Part shown: positions 1 through 8,046 of the stretch, piece by piece
How the letters are laid out: every line of letters begins with the position of its first letter
Numbering within the stretch: the first letter of the stretch is position 1
Assembly (NCBI GenBank): GCA_017412925.1
Contig: JAFPVP010000089.1
Coordinates: 1-32,393, forward strand
Direction of reading: 5' to 3'
From: Selenomonadaceae bacterium
GTDB lineage: Bacteria > Bacillota > Negativicutes > Selenomonadales > Selenomonadaceae
DNA: 32,393 nucleotides
The notes under the pieces: model-generated
Database searches by the model: none
Seen by the model: the letters and a program-made list of their open reading frames with translations, nothing else
Told to the model about the DNA's origin: nothing
Program-made: the position numbers and the translations under genes

Positions 1-2
1 AG

Positions 3-68
3 CCCGAAAACAACGAGGATTGGGTTGACAAGTGGATAAAGAAAAAGCAGAAGGATAAAAAGAAATGA
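3..68 (+). CDS. 3' end of an unknown gene (partial), possibly a paralogue of the next gene
   Basis: An open frame enters from the left edge and ends at a TGA that overlaps the ATG of the next gene (ATGA), so the two are probably translationally coupled. Only 21 residues are visible, and they are very rich in lysine. The pattern P-x4-DW-V-x2-W-I-x2-K-K also appears at the C-terminus of the following metallo-beta-lactamase-fold protein. The upstream gene may therefore be a tandem paralogue. This rests on very short similarity and is an inference. Confidence 0.5.
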   Translation, partial: PENNEDWVDKWIKKKQKDKKK

Positions 69-1090
69 CAGCTTACAAAAAAATTTTCTTAATGATGCTA
101 TTGGCGGCGGTGTTCGTCCTTGGCGGTTGCAATACACAGGCCGCGATTAGTGGGGAAGTTCACGACGCTAATTTAAAAATTTCTATGCTGAATATCGGGC
201 ACGGCGACGCGATTTTAATTCGCACGGAAGAGCAGACGATTCTAATTGACGCGGCGGACGTTAGCGAAATTCCCCGCTTTGTCAGCGAGCTGGAAAAATT
301 TTCCGTCACGAGAATTGACAAGCTGATTTTAACGCACCCGCACGCCGACCACATCGGCGGCTCAAATTTATTAATTAATCCGAGCGCAGAAAGACTTGCC
401 GAGTATCCTTACCTTGCAAAAATTTCCGTCGGCGAAATTTACGATAACGGCGTTGTCTACACCAGCGGGATTTATCGGAGTTACATTAAGAGTGCCAAAG
501 AAAAAGGCATTCCGCTCCGGAGCTTGAAGAGCGGCGACACGTTGGATTTCGGCGACGGCGTCAAGTTTAAGCTCTTCTGGCCGACTTCAGATTTCGTTGC
601 GACGGTTAGCGGCAAGACAATAGATAAAAAAGATAGGGAACACAACATTAACAACGGTAGCATGGTCGGCAAGCTCACTTACAAAAATTTTTCCATGATG
701 TTTACGGGCGATTGCGAAAAGGAATCCGAAGCTAAAATTGTGATGAGTAACGGAGCTGCGGATTTAAAATGCGACGTGCTAAAGAGCGGGCACCACGGTA
801 GCTGGACTTCTTCTTCTAAAGATTTTGTTGAAGCGGTCAATCCGAGCACGATTTTAATCAGCGCGGGCGACGAAAGCACCGCCGAAAATCCCTACAACGG
901 GCACCCGCACATTCACGTTTTGGAAGCTTACTTGGTAGCGGGCGTCGAAGCAAAAAATATTTTTTGCACGCGCTTTAATGATACAATCACAATAACCAGC
1001 GACGGCGAAAAGTTTTCTGTTCAGCCCAAAATTGATGTGGATTGGGTTGCATTTTGGATAGCTGAAAAGAAAGCTCGCATAAATAAATAA
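65..1090 (+). CDS. ComEC/Rec2-like metallo-beta-lactamase-fold lipoprotein
   Basis: This is a 341-residue exported hydrolase-like protein. The N-terminus is a lipoprotein signal with lipobox LGGC (cysteine 22), so it should be anchored to the outside of the cytoplasmic membrane. The metal-binding motif HPHADHIGG (HxHxDH) is present. Further ligand regions typical of the fold follow: TGDCEKE and SGHHGSW. The architecture matches the stand-alone soluble domain related to the C-terminus of the DNA-uptake protein ComEC. Such proteins are often found beside a DUF3006 gene, as here. The substrate is unknown; a phosphodiester or nucleic acid is possible from the family but is not shown. Start ATG 65 overlaps the stop of the upstream gene by ATGA. 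Confidence 0.85.
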   Translation: MTAYKKIFLMMLLAAVFVLGGCNTQAAISGEVHDANLKISMLNIGHGDAILIRTEEQTILIDAADVSEIPRFVSELEKFSVTRIDKLILTHPHADHIGGSNLLINPSAERLAEYPYLAKISVGEIYDNGVVYTSGIYRSYIKSAKEKGIPLRSLKSGDTLDFGDGVKFKLFWPTSDFVATVSGKTIDKKDREHNINNGSMVGKLTYKNFSMMFTGDCEKESEAKIVMSNGAADLKCDVLKSGHHGSWTSSSKDFVEAVNPSTILISAGDESTAENPYNGHPHIHVLEAYLVAGVEAKNIFCTRFNDTITITSDGEKFSVQPKIDVDWVAFWIAEKKARINK

Positions 1091-1118
1091 CCGCGTCAAA
1101 GAAGGAGGATTGATTATC

Positions 1119-1367
1119 ATGAATGGGGAAAAGGAAATCAGCGCGTACCTTGACAGAATCGAGGAATTGGAAGACAGTTCAGCGACGGCAGTTTTTTTAG
1201 TCGAGGAAGAGGAGGACGAGTTCCGCGAGTTTGTTTTGCCGGCAGATTTTTTGCCAGAAGACGCTGGCGAGGGCGAATATCTCACGATAAAAATTTCCCG
1301 TGCGCAAGAGAAAACTCAAGCGGCACTGGACGAGGCGCAGGAGCTTAGGAAAAATTTGGAGGAATGA
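1119..1367 (+). CDS. DUF3006 family protein
   Basis: This is a small acidic protein of 82 residues. It has the DUF3006 layout: an N-terminal strand with LDRIEE, an acidic hairpin, the LPADFLPEDAGEG segment, then a charged helical tail. The ATG at 1119 is preferred because GGAGG (1104-1108) lies 10 bases upstream; a TTG at 1110 is also in frame but sits too close to the ribosome binding site. DUF3006 genes commonly accompany ComEC-like metallo-beta-lactamase genes, which fits the neighbour 28 bases upstream. Its biochemical role is not known. The next gene starts 10 bases after its stop, so it is probably in the same operon. Confidence 0.8.
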   Translation: MNGEKEISAYLDRIEELEDSSATAVFLVEEEEDEFREFVLPADFLPEDAGEGEYLTIKISRAQEKTQAALDEAQELRKNLEE

Positions 1368-1376
1368 GGAGTTAAT

Positions 1377-2429
1377 TTGCTAAAAAAATTTTTAACGTGT
1401 TTCAGTCTGCTGTTCGTCTTGGCGTTGGCGTCGACGGCTCAAGCCAAACCCGCCGAGCTGACGGGGATAAACGCCTACGACTTGGACAGGGAAACCGTGC
1501 GGATTGAAATTTCTTATCGTGACGGGCGACTCGACACAAGCGACGTTTCCTCCGAATTTTCGGCGGCGGGCATGAAGCTTGACTTGGACAACGCCTTGCC
1601 GGGCAGAGTCAGTCGCGTCTCCGGCATTCAAATTCAATCGGGCGCGAAAAGTTTCATTGAAAAAATTTCCGTCAACGAAACCGCCAAGCGACACACGAGC
1701 ATACGAATCAATTTCAAGTCGGCGGTGAGCAGCGGCGACGCGACGATTAACTTTGAACCCGCTAACCGCTCCGAGAAAAAGGACGCGCGCATTATCGTCG
1801 ACGTGAAAAAATCTGCCGCGCGTAAAGAGTTGCTGACGGAAAATTTTAGCGGCGATGGCAGAATTATTGTCCTTGACCCAGGGCACGGCGGTTCTGACGC
1901 GGGAGCAATCGGACCGAGCGGCGTCACGGAAAAATATGTTTCTTTGGCGGTTTCGCTTAAGGCTCAAAGACTTTTGAACGCTTCGGGCTATCAAGTTGTC
2001 ATGACGCGCACGACCGACGTTGATGTTGCCGCGCCGGGCGTCCCCGATGCAACTGAACTTCAAGCGCGTGTCGACAAGGCTCCGCCCAACGCCGCATTGT
2101 TTATCAGCGTCCACTGCAACGCCTTCTCGAACGGCAAGGCAAACGGCATGGAAACTTATCACGCGCCGACCGCCGCCAAAGGTGCACGCCTCGCCCGACT
2201 TTTAAACGAGGAACTTGAACGGCTCGGCGGCTTGAGCAATCGCGGCGTCAAGGCGGCAAGATTTTATGTCATGACCCATTCAAAATGCCCCGCCTCGCTG
2301 ATTGAGCTGGGCTTCATCACCAATCCGCGTGAAGAAAAATTATTGGCAAGCGACGATTATCAACAGAAGCTTGCGCAGGCAATTACAAACGCCGTCAATC
2401 GCTATTTCAATCAAGGAGGATTTGATTAA
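1377..2429 (+). CDS. N-acetylmuramoyl-L-alanine amidase (Amidase_3) with N-terminal AMIN-like domain
   Basis: This exported peptidoglycan amidase would cleave the bond between N-acetylmuramic acid and L-alanine. A signal peptide ending in AQA (about residue 23) targets it to the periplasm. Residues about 25-145 form a beta-rich AMIN-like domain, which in this family targets the enzyme to the envelope. The Amidase_3 domain follows, with zinc ligands His170 (DPGHGG), Glu185 and His246 (SVHCNA), and catalytic Glu310 (LIELGF). All key residues are present and 350 residues is normal for the family. The start is a TTG at 1377, preceded by GAGGAG. The GerMN lipoprotein follows 2 bases later, suggesting joint expression in envelope remodelling. 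Confidence 0.93.
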   Translation: MLKKFLTCFSLLFVLALASTAQAKPAELTGINAYDLDRETVRIEISYRDGRLDTSDVSSEFSAAGMKLDLDNALPGRVSRVSGIQIQSGAKSFIEKISVNETAKRHTSIRINFKSAVSSGDATINFEPANRSEKKDARIIVDVKKSAARKELLTENFSGDGRIIVLDPGHGGSDAGAIGPSGVTEKYVSLAVSLKAQRLLNASGYQVVMTRTTDVDVAAPGVPDATELQARVDKAPPNAALFISVHCNAFSNGKANGMETYHAPTAAKGARLARLLNEELERLGGLSNRGVKAARFYVMTHSKCPASLIELGFITNPREEKLLASDDYQQKLAQAITNAVNRYFNQGGFD

Positions 2430-2431
2430 TC

Positions 2432-3073
2432 GTGAAGAAAATTTTAGTGCCGGCAATGCTCGCGCTGCTTTTGTTTACTGCGGGTTGTGAACAGCCCCCG
2501 ACTGAAGACTCGTCCACCGCGCCGCCTACCAAGCCCGCGCAGACGAATTCCGACGTTAAGCCAGAAAACAAACCCGAATCGCCGAAATCTGCGCCCGAAC
2601 CTAGAGACACCGTTAAACCTGCCGAGAATAAGCCCGCCCGCAATGAAAAGACGGAGCAAACGATTAAGGTTAAAGTTTATTATCCCGACGATTCGGGCAT
2701 GAAACTTGTCGAAGTCGAACGCGAAGTTCTCGTCGACGATTCTGTTGACAAGTACACCGCCGCCGTTGAAGCGTTGCGCGAGGAGCCCGACGAGGAAAAC
2801 TTGACGACGATTTTCCCGAAGAAGGCGGTTATTAGGAGCGTCACGGTTAGAAACGATCTGGCGACGGTCGATTTCGACGGGAGCATTTTAAAAGGTTTTG
2901 TCGGCGGCTCTACGGGCGAAGAATTTTTAATCGGCTCGATAGTTGACACGCTGACCAATTTCCCCGAAGTCAAGCGCGTAAAATTTTTGGTCGACGGTAA
3001 AGAAATTGAAACTTTATCGGGGCACATGGACTTGAGCACGCCGCTCGAACGCATGACTTCTTTAACTGAATAA
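2432..3073 (+). CDS. GerMN-domain lipoprotein
   Basis: The protein has 213 residues and starts at a GTG with AAGGAGG about 10 bases upstream, inside the end of the amidase gene. A lipoprotein signal with TAGC (cysteine 19) is followed by a proline-, lysine- and glutamate-rich linker to about residue 75. Residues about 75-205 form a GerMN domain, recognisable from its opening strand KVKVYYPDD, the TIFPKKAVIRSV segment, VDFDGS and the FPEVKRVKFLVDG end. GerMN domains are known from the germination protein GerM and from non-spore lipoproteins. Next to an amidase, a cell-wall role is likely. The gene is followed by a terminator, so it ends this operon. Confidence 0.87.
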   Translation: MKKILVPAMLALLLFTAGCEQPPTEDSSTAPPTKPAQTNSDVKPENKPESPKSAPEPRDTVKPAENKPARNEKTEQTIKVKVYYPDDSGMKLVEVEREVLVDDSVDKYTAAVEALREEPDEENLTTIFPKKAVIRSVTVRNDLATVDFDGSILKGFVGGSTGEEFLIGSIVDTLTNFPEVKRVKFLVDGKEIETLSGHMDLSTPLERMTSLTE

Positions 3074-3089
3074 CGCAGTATAAAAATTA

Positions 3090-3131
3090 AAATCGGTGCG
3101 AGAGATTAAACCCTCCGCGCCGATTTTTTAA
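3090..3131 (+). terminator. Rho-independent terminator after the GerMN gene
   Basis: A 10-bp stem (AATCGGTGCG with CGCGCCGATT, including one G-U pair) is followed by a run of T. It lies 17 bases after the GerMN stop and closes the first operon. Confidence 0.85.
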
Positions 3132-3294
3132 TCGGAAATTAGAAAGCGTTAAGTGTTGATTAAATGTTCCAGAATCTAAGCAAATTCTAAAAAAGACGTT
3201 CTATAAATGCGCTCGTGGAAAACAAGCTTCCAACTTCATCAGCGGCGCAAACAATCTCAGCAAAATCAATTCAAATAAAAGTACCCTCGGTTCC

Positions 3295-3331
3295 GAGAGC
3301 CACGAAAAAAATTTCGGCGGCTCTTTTTTTT
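3295..3331 (+). terminator. Intrinsic terminator in the intergenic region
   Basis: GAGCC pairs with GGCTC, extended by CGAAA with TTTCG around an A-rich loop, and is followed by eight T. It lies just upstream of the dehydrogenase promoter, with no gene immediately before it. Confidence 0.75.
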
Positions 3332-3332
3332 G

Positions 3333-3361
3333 TTGCACGAAACGCCGCAAGGTTGTAAAAT
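3333..3361 (+). promoter_or_regulatory. Candidate sigma-70-type promoter for the alcohol dehydrogenase
   Basis: TTGCAC (3333-3338) and TAAAAT (3356-3361) are separated by exactly 17 bases. They lie right after a terminator and about 35 bases before the dehydrogenase ATG. Confidence 0.5.
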
Positions 3362-3396
3362 TTCAGCGTAAAGATTTTTGAGTGGAGTGTTGAATT

Positions 3397-4566
3397 ATGC
3401 ACAGCTTTGAATATCATTGCCCGACGGAAATAATTTTCGGACGCGGCGCGGAGAACAGCGTTGCGGAAAAAATTCGCAAGTACGGCGGCTCGCGCGTGCT
3501 GATTCTCTACGGCGGCGGCAGTGCCGTTAAAAGTGGGCTTATCGGGAAAATCGAAAGGCTCCTCGGCGGCTTTGAAGTAAAAACTTTGGGCGGCGTCAAA
3601 CCGAATCCGCGCTTGAGTTTTGCTCGTGAGGCAGTTCGCGCGGCGATTGATTCGGAAATAAATTTCGTGCTAGCGGTGGGCGGCGGCAGTGTGATTGACA
3701 CAGCCAAGGCGGTCGCATTCGGCGCGGCGAATCCCGACGTTGACATTTGGGAGCATTGGACGGGCAAAGTTAAATTGAAAAAATCCTTGCCCGTGGGAGC
3801 GGTGTTGACGATAGCGGCGGCGGGCAGTGAAACTTCTGATTCAGCCGTTTTGACGGACGAGGACAGCGGGCTTAAACGCGGCTCAATTACTCCGCGCCCC
3901 GTGTTCGCGATTATGAATCCCGAATTCGCACTGACGGTTCCGCACTACCCGATGATTTGCGGTATCGCCGACATCATCATGCACACGCTCGAAAGATATT
4001 TCAGCAAGATTGAAGGCAACGAATTCACGGACATGGTTGCCGAGTCGCTGATTAAAAATGTGATGGCGCAGTCGAAAAACCTTTTGAAGAATCCGCAAGA
4101 CTTGCACGCCATGAGCGAGATAATGTGGTGCGGTTCGGTGTCGCACACGGGCTTCACGGGTCTTGGTCGCGACAGAGATTTTTCCGCGCACAAACTCGGT
4201 CACGACCTCAGCGGGCGTTACGACGTGATTCACGGCGCGAGCTTGACGACGGTCTGGGCTTCGTGGGCGCGAACAGTTTACAACGTCAAGCCCGAACGCT
4301 TTGCCAATTTTGCGGAAAAAGTTTTCGGCATAACGAGTGGCACGATTGACGAACGCGCCCGCGCAGGTATCGACGCCATGGAAAATTATTTCCGCGAGCT
4401 GGGCACGCCGACGAATTTTTCCGAGCTGGGAATCGGCGTTCAAAGCGAGGACGAATTAAATTTGCTGGCGGATATGGTTACGTCGAACGGCACCAAGAAA
4501 GTTGCGACGTTCCAGCCACTCGACAAAGCTTTGGTTTTAGAAATTTATCGCAAGGCGAATCATTGA
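3397..4566 (+). CDS. Iron-containing alcohol dehydrogenase (butanol dehydrogenase-like)
   Basis: This 389-residue cytoplasmic NAD(P)H-dependent oxidoreductase interconverts an aldehyde and an alcohol. The N-terminal nucleotide-binding half contains GGGSVIDTAKA. The C-terminal helical half carries the iron ligands: Asp and His in ADIIMHTLE, His in AHKLGHDL and His in VIHGASL. The full set is present and the length is normal. The opening residues (FEYHCPTEIIFGRG) are typical of the BdhA/YqhD branch. ATG 3397 has GGAGTG upstream. It has its own promoter, and kdsC starts 10 bases after its stop, so it may be co-transcribed with the LPS operon although its function is unrelated. Confidence 0.92.
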   Translation: MHSFEYHCPTEIIFGRGAENSVAEKIRKYGGSRVLILYGGGSAVKSGLIGKIERLLGGFEVKTLGGVKPNPRLSFAREAVRAAIDSEINFVLAVGGGSVIDTAKAVAFGAANPDVDIWEHWTGKVKLKKSLPVGAVLTIAAAGSETSDSAVLTDEDSGLKRGSITPRPVFAIMNPEFALTVPHYPMICGIADIIMHTLERYFSKIEGNEFTDMVAESLIKNVMAQSKNLLKNPQDLHAMSEIMWCGSVSHTGFTGLGRDRDFSAHKLGHDLSGRYDVIHGASLTTVWASWARTVYNVKPERFANFAEKVFGITSGTIDERARAGIDAMENYFRELGTPTNFSELGIGVQSEDELNLLADMVTSNGTKKVATFQPLDKALVLEIYRKANH

Positions 4567-4576
4567 GGAAAAAATC

Positions 4577-5149
4577 ATGAAAATTTCGGGCGATGCTCTT
4601 GACAGGGCGCGGCGTGTTAAGCTTATAATATTCGATGTGGACGGTGTCTTGACGGACGGCGGAATTTACCACGGCGCGAACGGCGAACTTTTCAAGGCGT
4701 TTCATTGCCGCGACGGTTTCGGGATAACGCTTGCGCATTCATGCGGACTGAAGACGGCGATAATCACGGGGCGGACTTCGGACATGACTACTTGGCGCGC
4801 CGCCGAGTTGAATATTTCCGCCGTCATACAGGGACAAATGAATAAACGCGACGCTTATAAAAAAATCAAGGCGCAATTCAACTTGACGGACGCGGAGATT
4901 TGTTACGTTGCTGACGACGTGATTGACTTGCCGGTTTTTGTTCAAGTCGGTTTTCGGGCGGCGGTCGGCGATGCGTCGGCGGAGGTTATCGAACGGGCGC
5001 ATTTCGTGGCGAACAATTTCGGCGGTCGCGGCGCGGTTCGAGAGATTATAGAATTTATTTTGAAGGCTAAAGGATTTTGGCAGGAGATTATCGAACGGTA
5101 TACTTTACCTGAATTCGACGACAAAGAATTGACTGCGCTTAATCAGTAG
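4577..5149 (+). CDS. kdsC: 3-deoxy-D-manno-octulosonate 8-phosphate phosphatase (KdsC)
   Basis: KdsC is a HAD-superfamily phosphatase that releases phosphate from KDO-8-phosphate, a step in making the inner-core sugar KDO. The HAD motif I FDVDGVLTDGG gives Asp20 and Asp22. Motif II is the Thr in IITGRTS, and motif IV is VADDVIDLPV. At 190 residues it has the small cap-less form typical of KdsC, which works as a tetramer. Its presence shows that the organism makes LPS. It starts the LPS gene run and is followed 9 bases later by the ATG of the poly-G gene. Confidence 0.93.
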   Translation: MKISGDALDRARRVKLIIFDVDGVLTDGGIYHGANGELFKAFHCRDGFGITLAHSCGLKTAIITGRTSDMTTWRAAELNISAVIQGQMNKRDAYKKIKAQFNLTDAEICYVADDVIDLPVFVQVGFRAAVGDASAEVIERAHFVANNFGGRGAVREIIEFILKAKGFWQEIIERYTLPEFDDKELTALNQ

Positions 5150-5158
5150 GAGGAAACT

Positions 5159-6344
5159 ATGATAGAAATTTCTAATTTACGCAAGTACCATACGGGGGGG
5201 GGGCATAGTAAGATTAGAAGTTGATATAAATTTCTTGGGCGGAAACCCTTACCCAGAGAAAACGATGTACTTTGACATTCGGGAAGATTGCGGCGACATG
5301 TTCAGTGAGGACACCTACGACGCTTTTGTCCTTGTTCCGCTTTTCCTGGCAATGTATAATAAAATTCCGTTGAAAATTCGCGGCAGGATTTCAAAAAAAC
5401 TTTATAAAAATCTGACGTGGTACGTCCAAAAAATTCTGTGCGACTTCATGGACAAGCTTGTGCCCGTGGATATTTCTGTTGAAGGTTTTGCGCCGACTAA
5501 GAGCGAAGGATATTTGATAGGTGCGCCGCTCTCTTGTGGCGTCGATTCACTCTCGACCGTTTACGACCGCTACATTAACGAAAACGACCCCGATTACAAG
5601 ATCAACGCGCTGTTTATTTTTAACAACGGAACACATCGTTCCAATGATGATACAGTTACTGTCACTAAAAAATTTTTTCAAAGTCGCATTGAACGTGTTG
5701 CCCGTGCCGCTAATGAATTGCGTTTGCCGTTGCTTGTAATAGATTCCAATCTTGACAAATTTACCTATAACAATGATTTGATAAATTTAGCGTTCTTGAT
5801 AAATTATTCGTGCGTGCTGAGCCTGCAGAATGCGATTCGGCGTTACTACGTTCCTAGTGCTTACAGCTATCAAGATATAAAAGAGTTCGGGCGCAAACCC
5901 CATGGCTATGATTTGGCTGAATTCTGCGATTCGTATTTTGTGCCGCTGATTCAAACAGAGCGCACGGAGCTAATCGTTGACGGTTGCCAATATCGGCGAG
6001 TTGATAAGGTTAAACGGATTGCCGAGTGGGACATTGCGCAAAAATATCTCAATGTGTGTTGCAAACGCGGGCGGGAGAATTCGGACAACTGCGGCGAATG
6101 CGATAAATGTGAGCGTACTTTGCTGACGCTGGATATTTTGGGCAAGCTAGACAATTTTTCTGAAGTCTTTGACCTTGATAAATATAAACGAGATTCTTTT
6201 ACTATAAAAGCGAAAAATATGCATTATATCAATGAAGATGCCTTTTGCAAGGAAAATTTTGATTTGGCGGTGGAGATGAATTTCCCGATGCCGACTAAAA
6301 GGGAATGTTTCGTCATGGATAAAAAGGTTTTGGTTGTTAAATAA
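5159..6344 (+). CDS. PP-loop ATPase-like protein with C-terminal Cys cluster; poly-G tract puts the start out of frame (phase-variable)
   Basis: The long frame (5235-6344) lacks a proper start: the only nearby candidate is a TTG at 5235 without a ribosome binding site. An ATG at 5159 with AGGAGG just before it reads 21 codons and then stops at 5222-5224, because the G10 tract (5194-5203) shifts the frame. With G9 the same ATG gives a continuous 394-residue protein whose junction reads GGGIVRLEVDINFLGG. In that numbering an ATP-pyrophosphatase (PP-loop) motif SCGVDS lies at about 125-130. A probable zinc site (CC-x9-CGECDKC) lies at about 299-317, as in QueC-like proteins. The substrate is unknown. 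Its position between kdsC and the lipid A acyltransferase suggests surface-sugar modification, but this is an inference. Confidence 0.75.
5194..5203 (+). repeat. Poly-G tract (G10), putative phase-variation switch
   Basis: Ten consecutive G lie 12 codons into the reading frame that begins at ATG 5159. G9 or G12 would join the start to the 369-codon downstream frame. G10, as sequenced, ends after 21 codons. Such tracts change length by slipped-strand mispairing during replication. Confidence 0.8.
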
Positions 6345-6365
6345 AAATTAAACTCGGAGGAAAAC

Positions 6366-7292
6366 ATGCTTTATAAAACGCTGATGATGATGAGCAGAAT
6401 AATACGGCTCCTGCCCTACGACGTTCTGTTAGCGTTGGGCTGGGTGTTCGGACATTTGTATTATCTGCTCGTCAAAAAGCAGCGGGAACGGGCAGTCGCG
6501 CAGATGATGCCCGCGCTGAACATTTCGGAGGCAGAGGCGCGAAAACTCGTAAAAGAATCTTTCATAAATTTGGCGCGAAACATGCTGGACATTTTGTACA
6601 TGCCCAACCTCAACGAAAAAAATTTGTCGCAGTTCATAGAGATTGACCACTTGGAACGAATGCGCGCGGCCTTGGCGGAAGGTCACGGCGTCGTGGTTTT
6701 GACGGGGCACGTCGGCACGTGGGAATGGTTGAGCGCGGCGTTTTCGTTGAACGGAATGCCCGTGACGGCGATTGCAAAACTTCAGCCGAACGCGGAATAC
6801 TCGCGGGCACTGGACGACTTGCGGGCGACGATTCACGTTGAAATTTTTAATCGCGGAACAAATGAACTGCGGGCGGCGGGTCGTGCACTCAAGGAAGGAA
6901 AAATTTTGGGCTTCCTAGCCGACCAAGACGCCGGACCGGGCGGAGCTTTTATAAATTTTTTGGGCAAGACGGCTTCGACGCCGCTGGGACCAGCTGTTTT
7001 CTCAAGGCGTTTCGGCGCACCAGTTTTGCCGGCGTTTATTCTTCGCAAGGAGGACGGGCGGCACCTTGTAAAAATCGGGGAAATAATGCACTTCGAGGAC
7101 ACGGGCGACACCGACGCTGACTTGTTGCGCTTTACGGAGAAGATGACTAAAATTTTGGAGCAGACGATTCGAGAAAATCCGACGCAGTGGCTGTGGTTTC
7201 AAAAACGCTGGAACACGCCGCCGGAAATGCAGAATAAAAATAAGCACCATACGGTTAAGGTGCGCAGAAAGTCTAAAGAGGAAACGACATGA
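6366..7292 (+). CDS. Lipid A biosynthesis acyltransferase (LpxL/HtrB family)
   Basis: This membrane-bound late acyltransferase adds a secondary acyl chain to KDO-lipid A, using acyl-ACP. The N-terminal hydrophobic anchor covers about residues 10-35. The catalytic HX4E motif is GHVGTWEW (His115 and Glu120). The DQDAGPGGAFINF segment and the arginine-containing region around FSRRFGAP are also typical. At 308 residues the length is normal. The ATG at 6366 has CGGAGG just upstream. Its stop overlaps the start of lptC by ATGA, so the two are coupled. Whether it prefers lauroyl or another chain cannot be told from sequence. Confidence 0.92.
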   Translation: MLYKTLMMMSRIIRLLPYDVLLALGWVFGHLYYLLVKKQRERAVAQMMPALNISEAEARKLVKESFINLARNMLDILYMPNLNEKNLSQFIEIDHLERMRAALAEGHGVVVLTGHVGTWEWLSAAFSLNGMPVTAIAKLQPNAEYSRALDDLRATIHVEIFNRGTNELRAAGRALKEGKILGFLADQDAGPGGAFINFLGKTASTPLGPAVFSRRFGAPVLPAFILRKEDGRHLVKIGEIMHFEDTGDTDADLLRFTEKMTKILEQTIRENPTQWLWFQKRWNTPPEMQNKNKHHTVKVRRKSKEETT

Positions 7293-8035
7293 GCACACGG
7301 GGCAAAATTTTAGCGGGAGTGGCAGTAATTTTTTTTGTGTGCTTGATTGTGTGGGTTGTGCGGACGACGCCAACAGAACCGCCGCCGCTAGAAAAATTCG
7401 AGCCGCCGACCGTCATGGAATACGAGGGCAACACCCTGACCGAAGAAAGAGACGGCAAAATAATTTGGGAGCTGACCTGCGACAAAATGCGCGTCGATTC
7501 GATAACGCAGGACATGGAGCTAACGAACGTCCGAGGGAAATTTTACGACGAGGAAACAACTTGGGAGCTGACAGCGGAGCGCGGCATTTACGACAGGACG
7601 GACAAGGTTATCTACGTTGAGGGCGACGTTTTTATAAGGGATAATGAAGGCTCGGAGTTGCGTAGCGAAGAATTGAGCTGGCTTACTGAAAAGGAAACGT
7701 TGACTGCGACGGGCGAAGTTAGCATTACAAAAGATGACGGCGCAAAGCTCAGCAGTGACGAATTAATTTGGTTTTCAAAAGAAGAGATCATCACCGCGAC
7801 GGGCAATGTTTACGTGATAAACGACGACGGCGCGAAACTTTTAAGCGACAAGCTGGAATGGTTCATCAGCGAGGAAAAAGTTATCGCGACGGGCAACGTA
7901 AAAATTGCCAAAGAAGACATGCGCGCTTTCGGCGACCTTGCCTATTCCGATAACGGCTTTAAACATTTCGGACTGATGGGTCATGCCAGAGTTTTAAAGG
8001 GCGTCAAAGATGACGACGAGTCGATGAAATTTTAG
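7289..8035 (+). CDS. lptC: LPS export protein LptC with an internal 30-residue repeat expansion
   Basis: LptC is the single-pass inner-membrane protein that passes LPS from LptB2FG to LptA. One membrane segment (about residues 7-25) is followed by a periplasmic beta-jellyroll domain. At 248 residues it is longer than the usual roughly 190. The extra length comes from a regular 30-residue repeat from about residue 110: units begin at bases 7616, 7706, 7796 and 7886, exactly 90 bases apart. Each carries a TATGxV-type strand and a DDGAKL-type turn. The repeats could lengthen the jellyroll groove. Start ATG 7289 overlaps the acyltransferase stop. Usually lptA follows directly; here two FkbM genes intervene. 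Confidence 0.85.
   Translation: MSTRGKILAGVAVIFFVCLIVWVVRTTPTEPPPLEKFEPPTVMEYEGNTLTEERDGKIIWELTCDKMRVDSITQDMELTNVRGKFYDEETTWELTAERGIYDRTDKVIYVEGDVFIRDNEGSELRSEELSWLTEKETLTATGEVSITKDDGAKLSSDELIWFSKEEIITATGNVYVINDDGAKLLSDKLEWFISEEKVIATGNVKIAKEDMRAFGDLAYSDNGFKHFGLMGHARVLKGVKDDDESMKF
7616..7905 (+). repeat. 90-bp coding repeat inside lptC
   Basis: Three diverged 90-base units and the start of a fourth can be aligned on the codons for (T)ATGEV / ATGNV at 7616, 7706, 7796 and 7886. The period is exact at 30 codons, and the protein similarity is clear between the second and third units (DDGAKLSSDELIWF and DDGAKLLSDKLEWF). Confidence 0.8.
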
Positions 8036-8046
8036 GGAGATGTTTT

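Larger units (their letters stand above)
3132..3396 (+). other. Non-coding leader or intergenic region upstream of the alcohol dehydrogenase
   Basis: This stretch holds no convincing gene. It contains a small hairpin (CTCGG-tt-CCGAG, 3286-3297), an intrinsic terminator (3295-3331) and a promoter (3333-3361). A terminator with no gene in front of it suggests either a short untranslated RNA ending at 3331 or the remnant of a lost gene. I do not recognise a riboswitch or T-box motif. Confidence 0.5.

Noticed and set aside
1392-2162. Long open frame (256 codons) on the minus strand
   Set aside because: It lies wholly inside the amidase gene, which has all catalytic motifs; the opposite frame is rich in Arg/His/Val from reverse-read codons and has no ribosome binding site.
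3207-3278. Short frame of 23 codons in the dehydrogenase upstream region
   Set aside because: It has no ribosome binding site and its composition (many Gln, Lys, Ser) does not resemble a gene; a single short frame is expected by chance.
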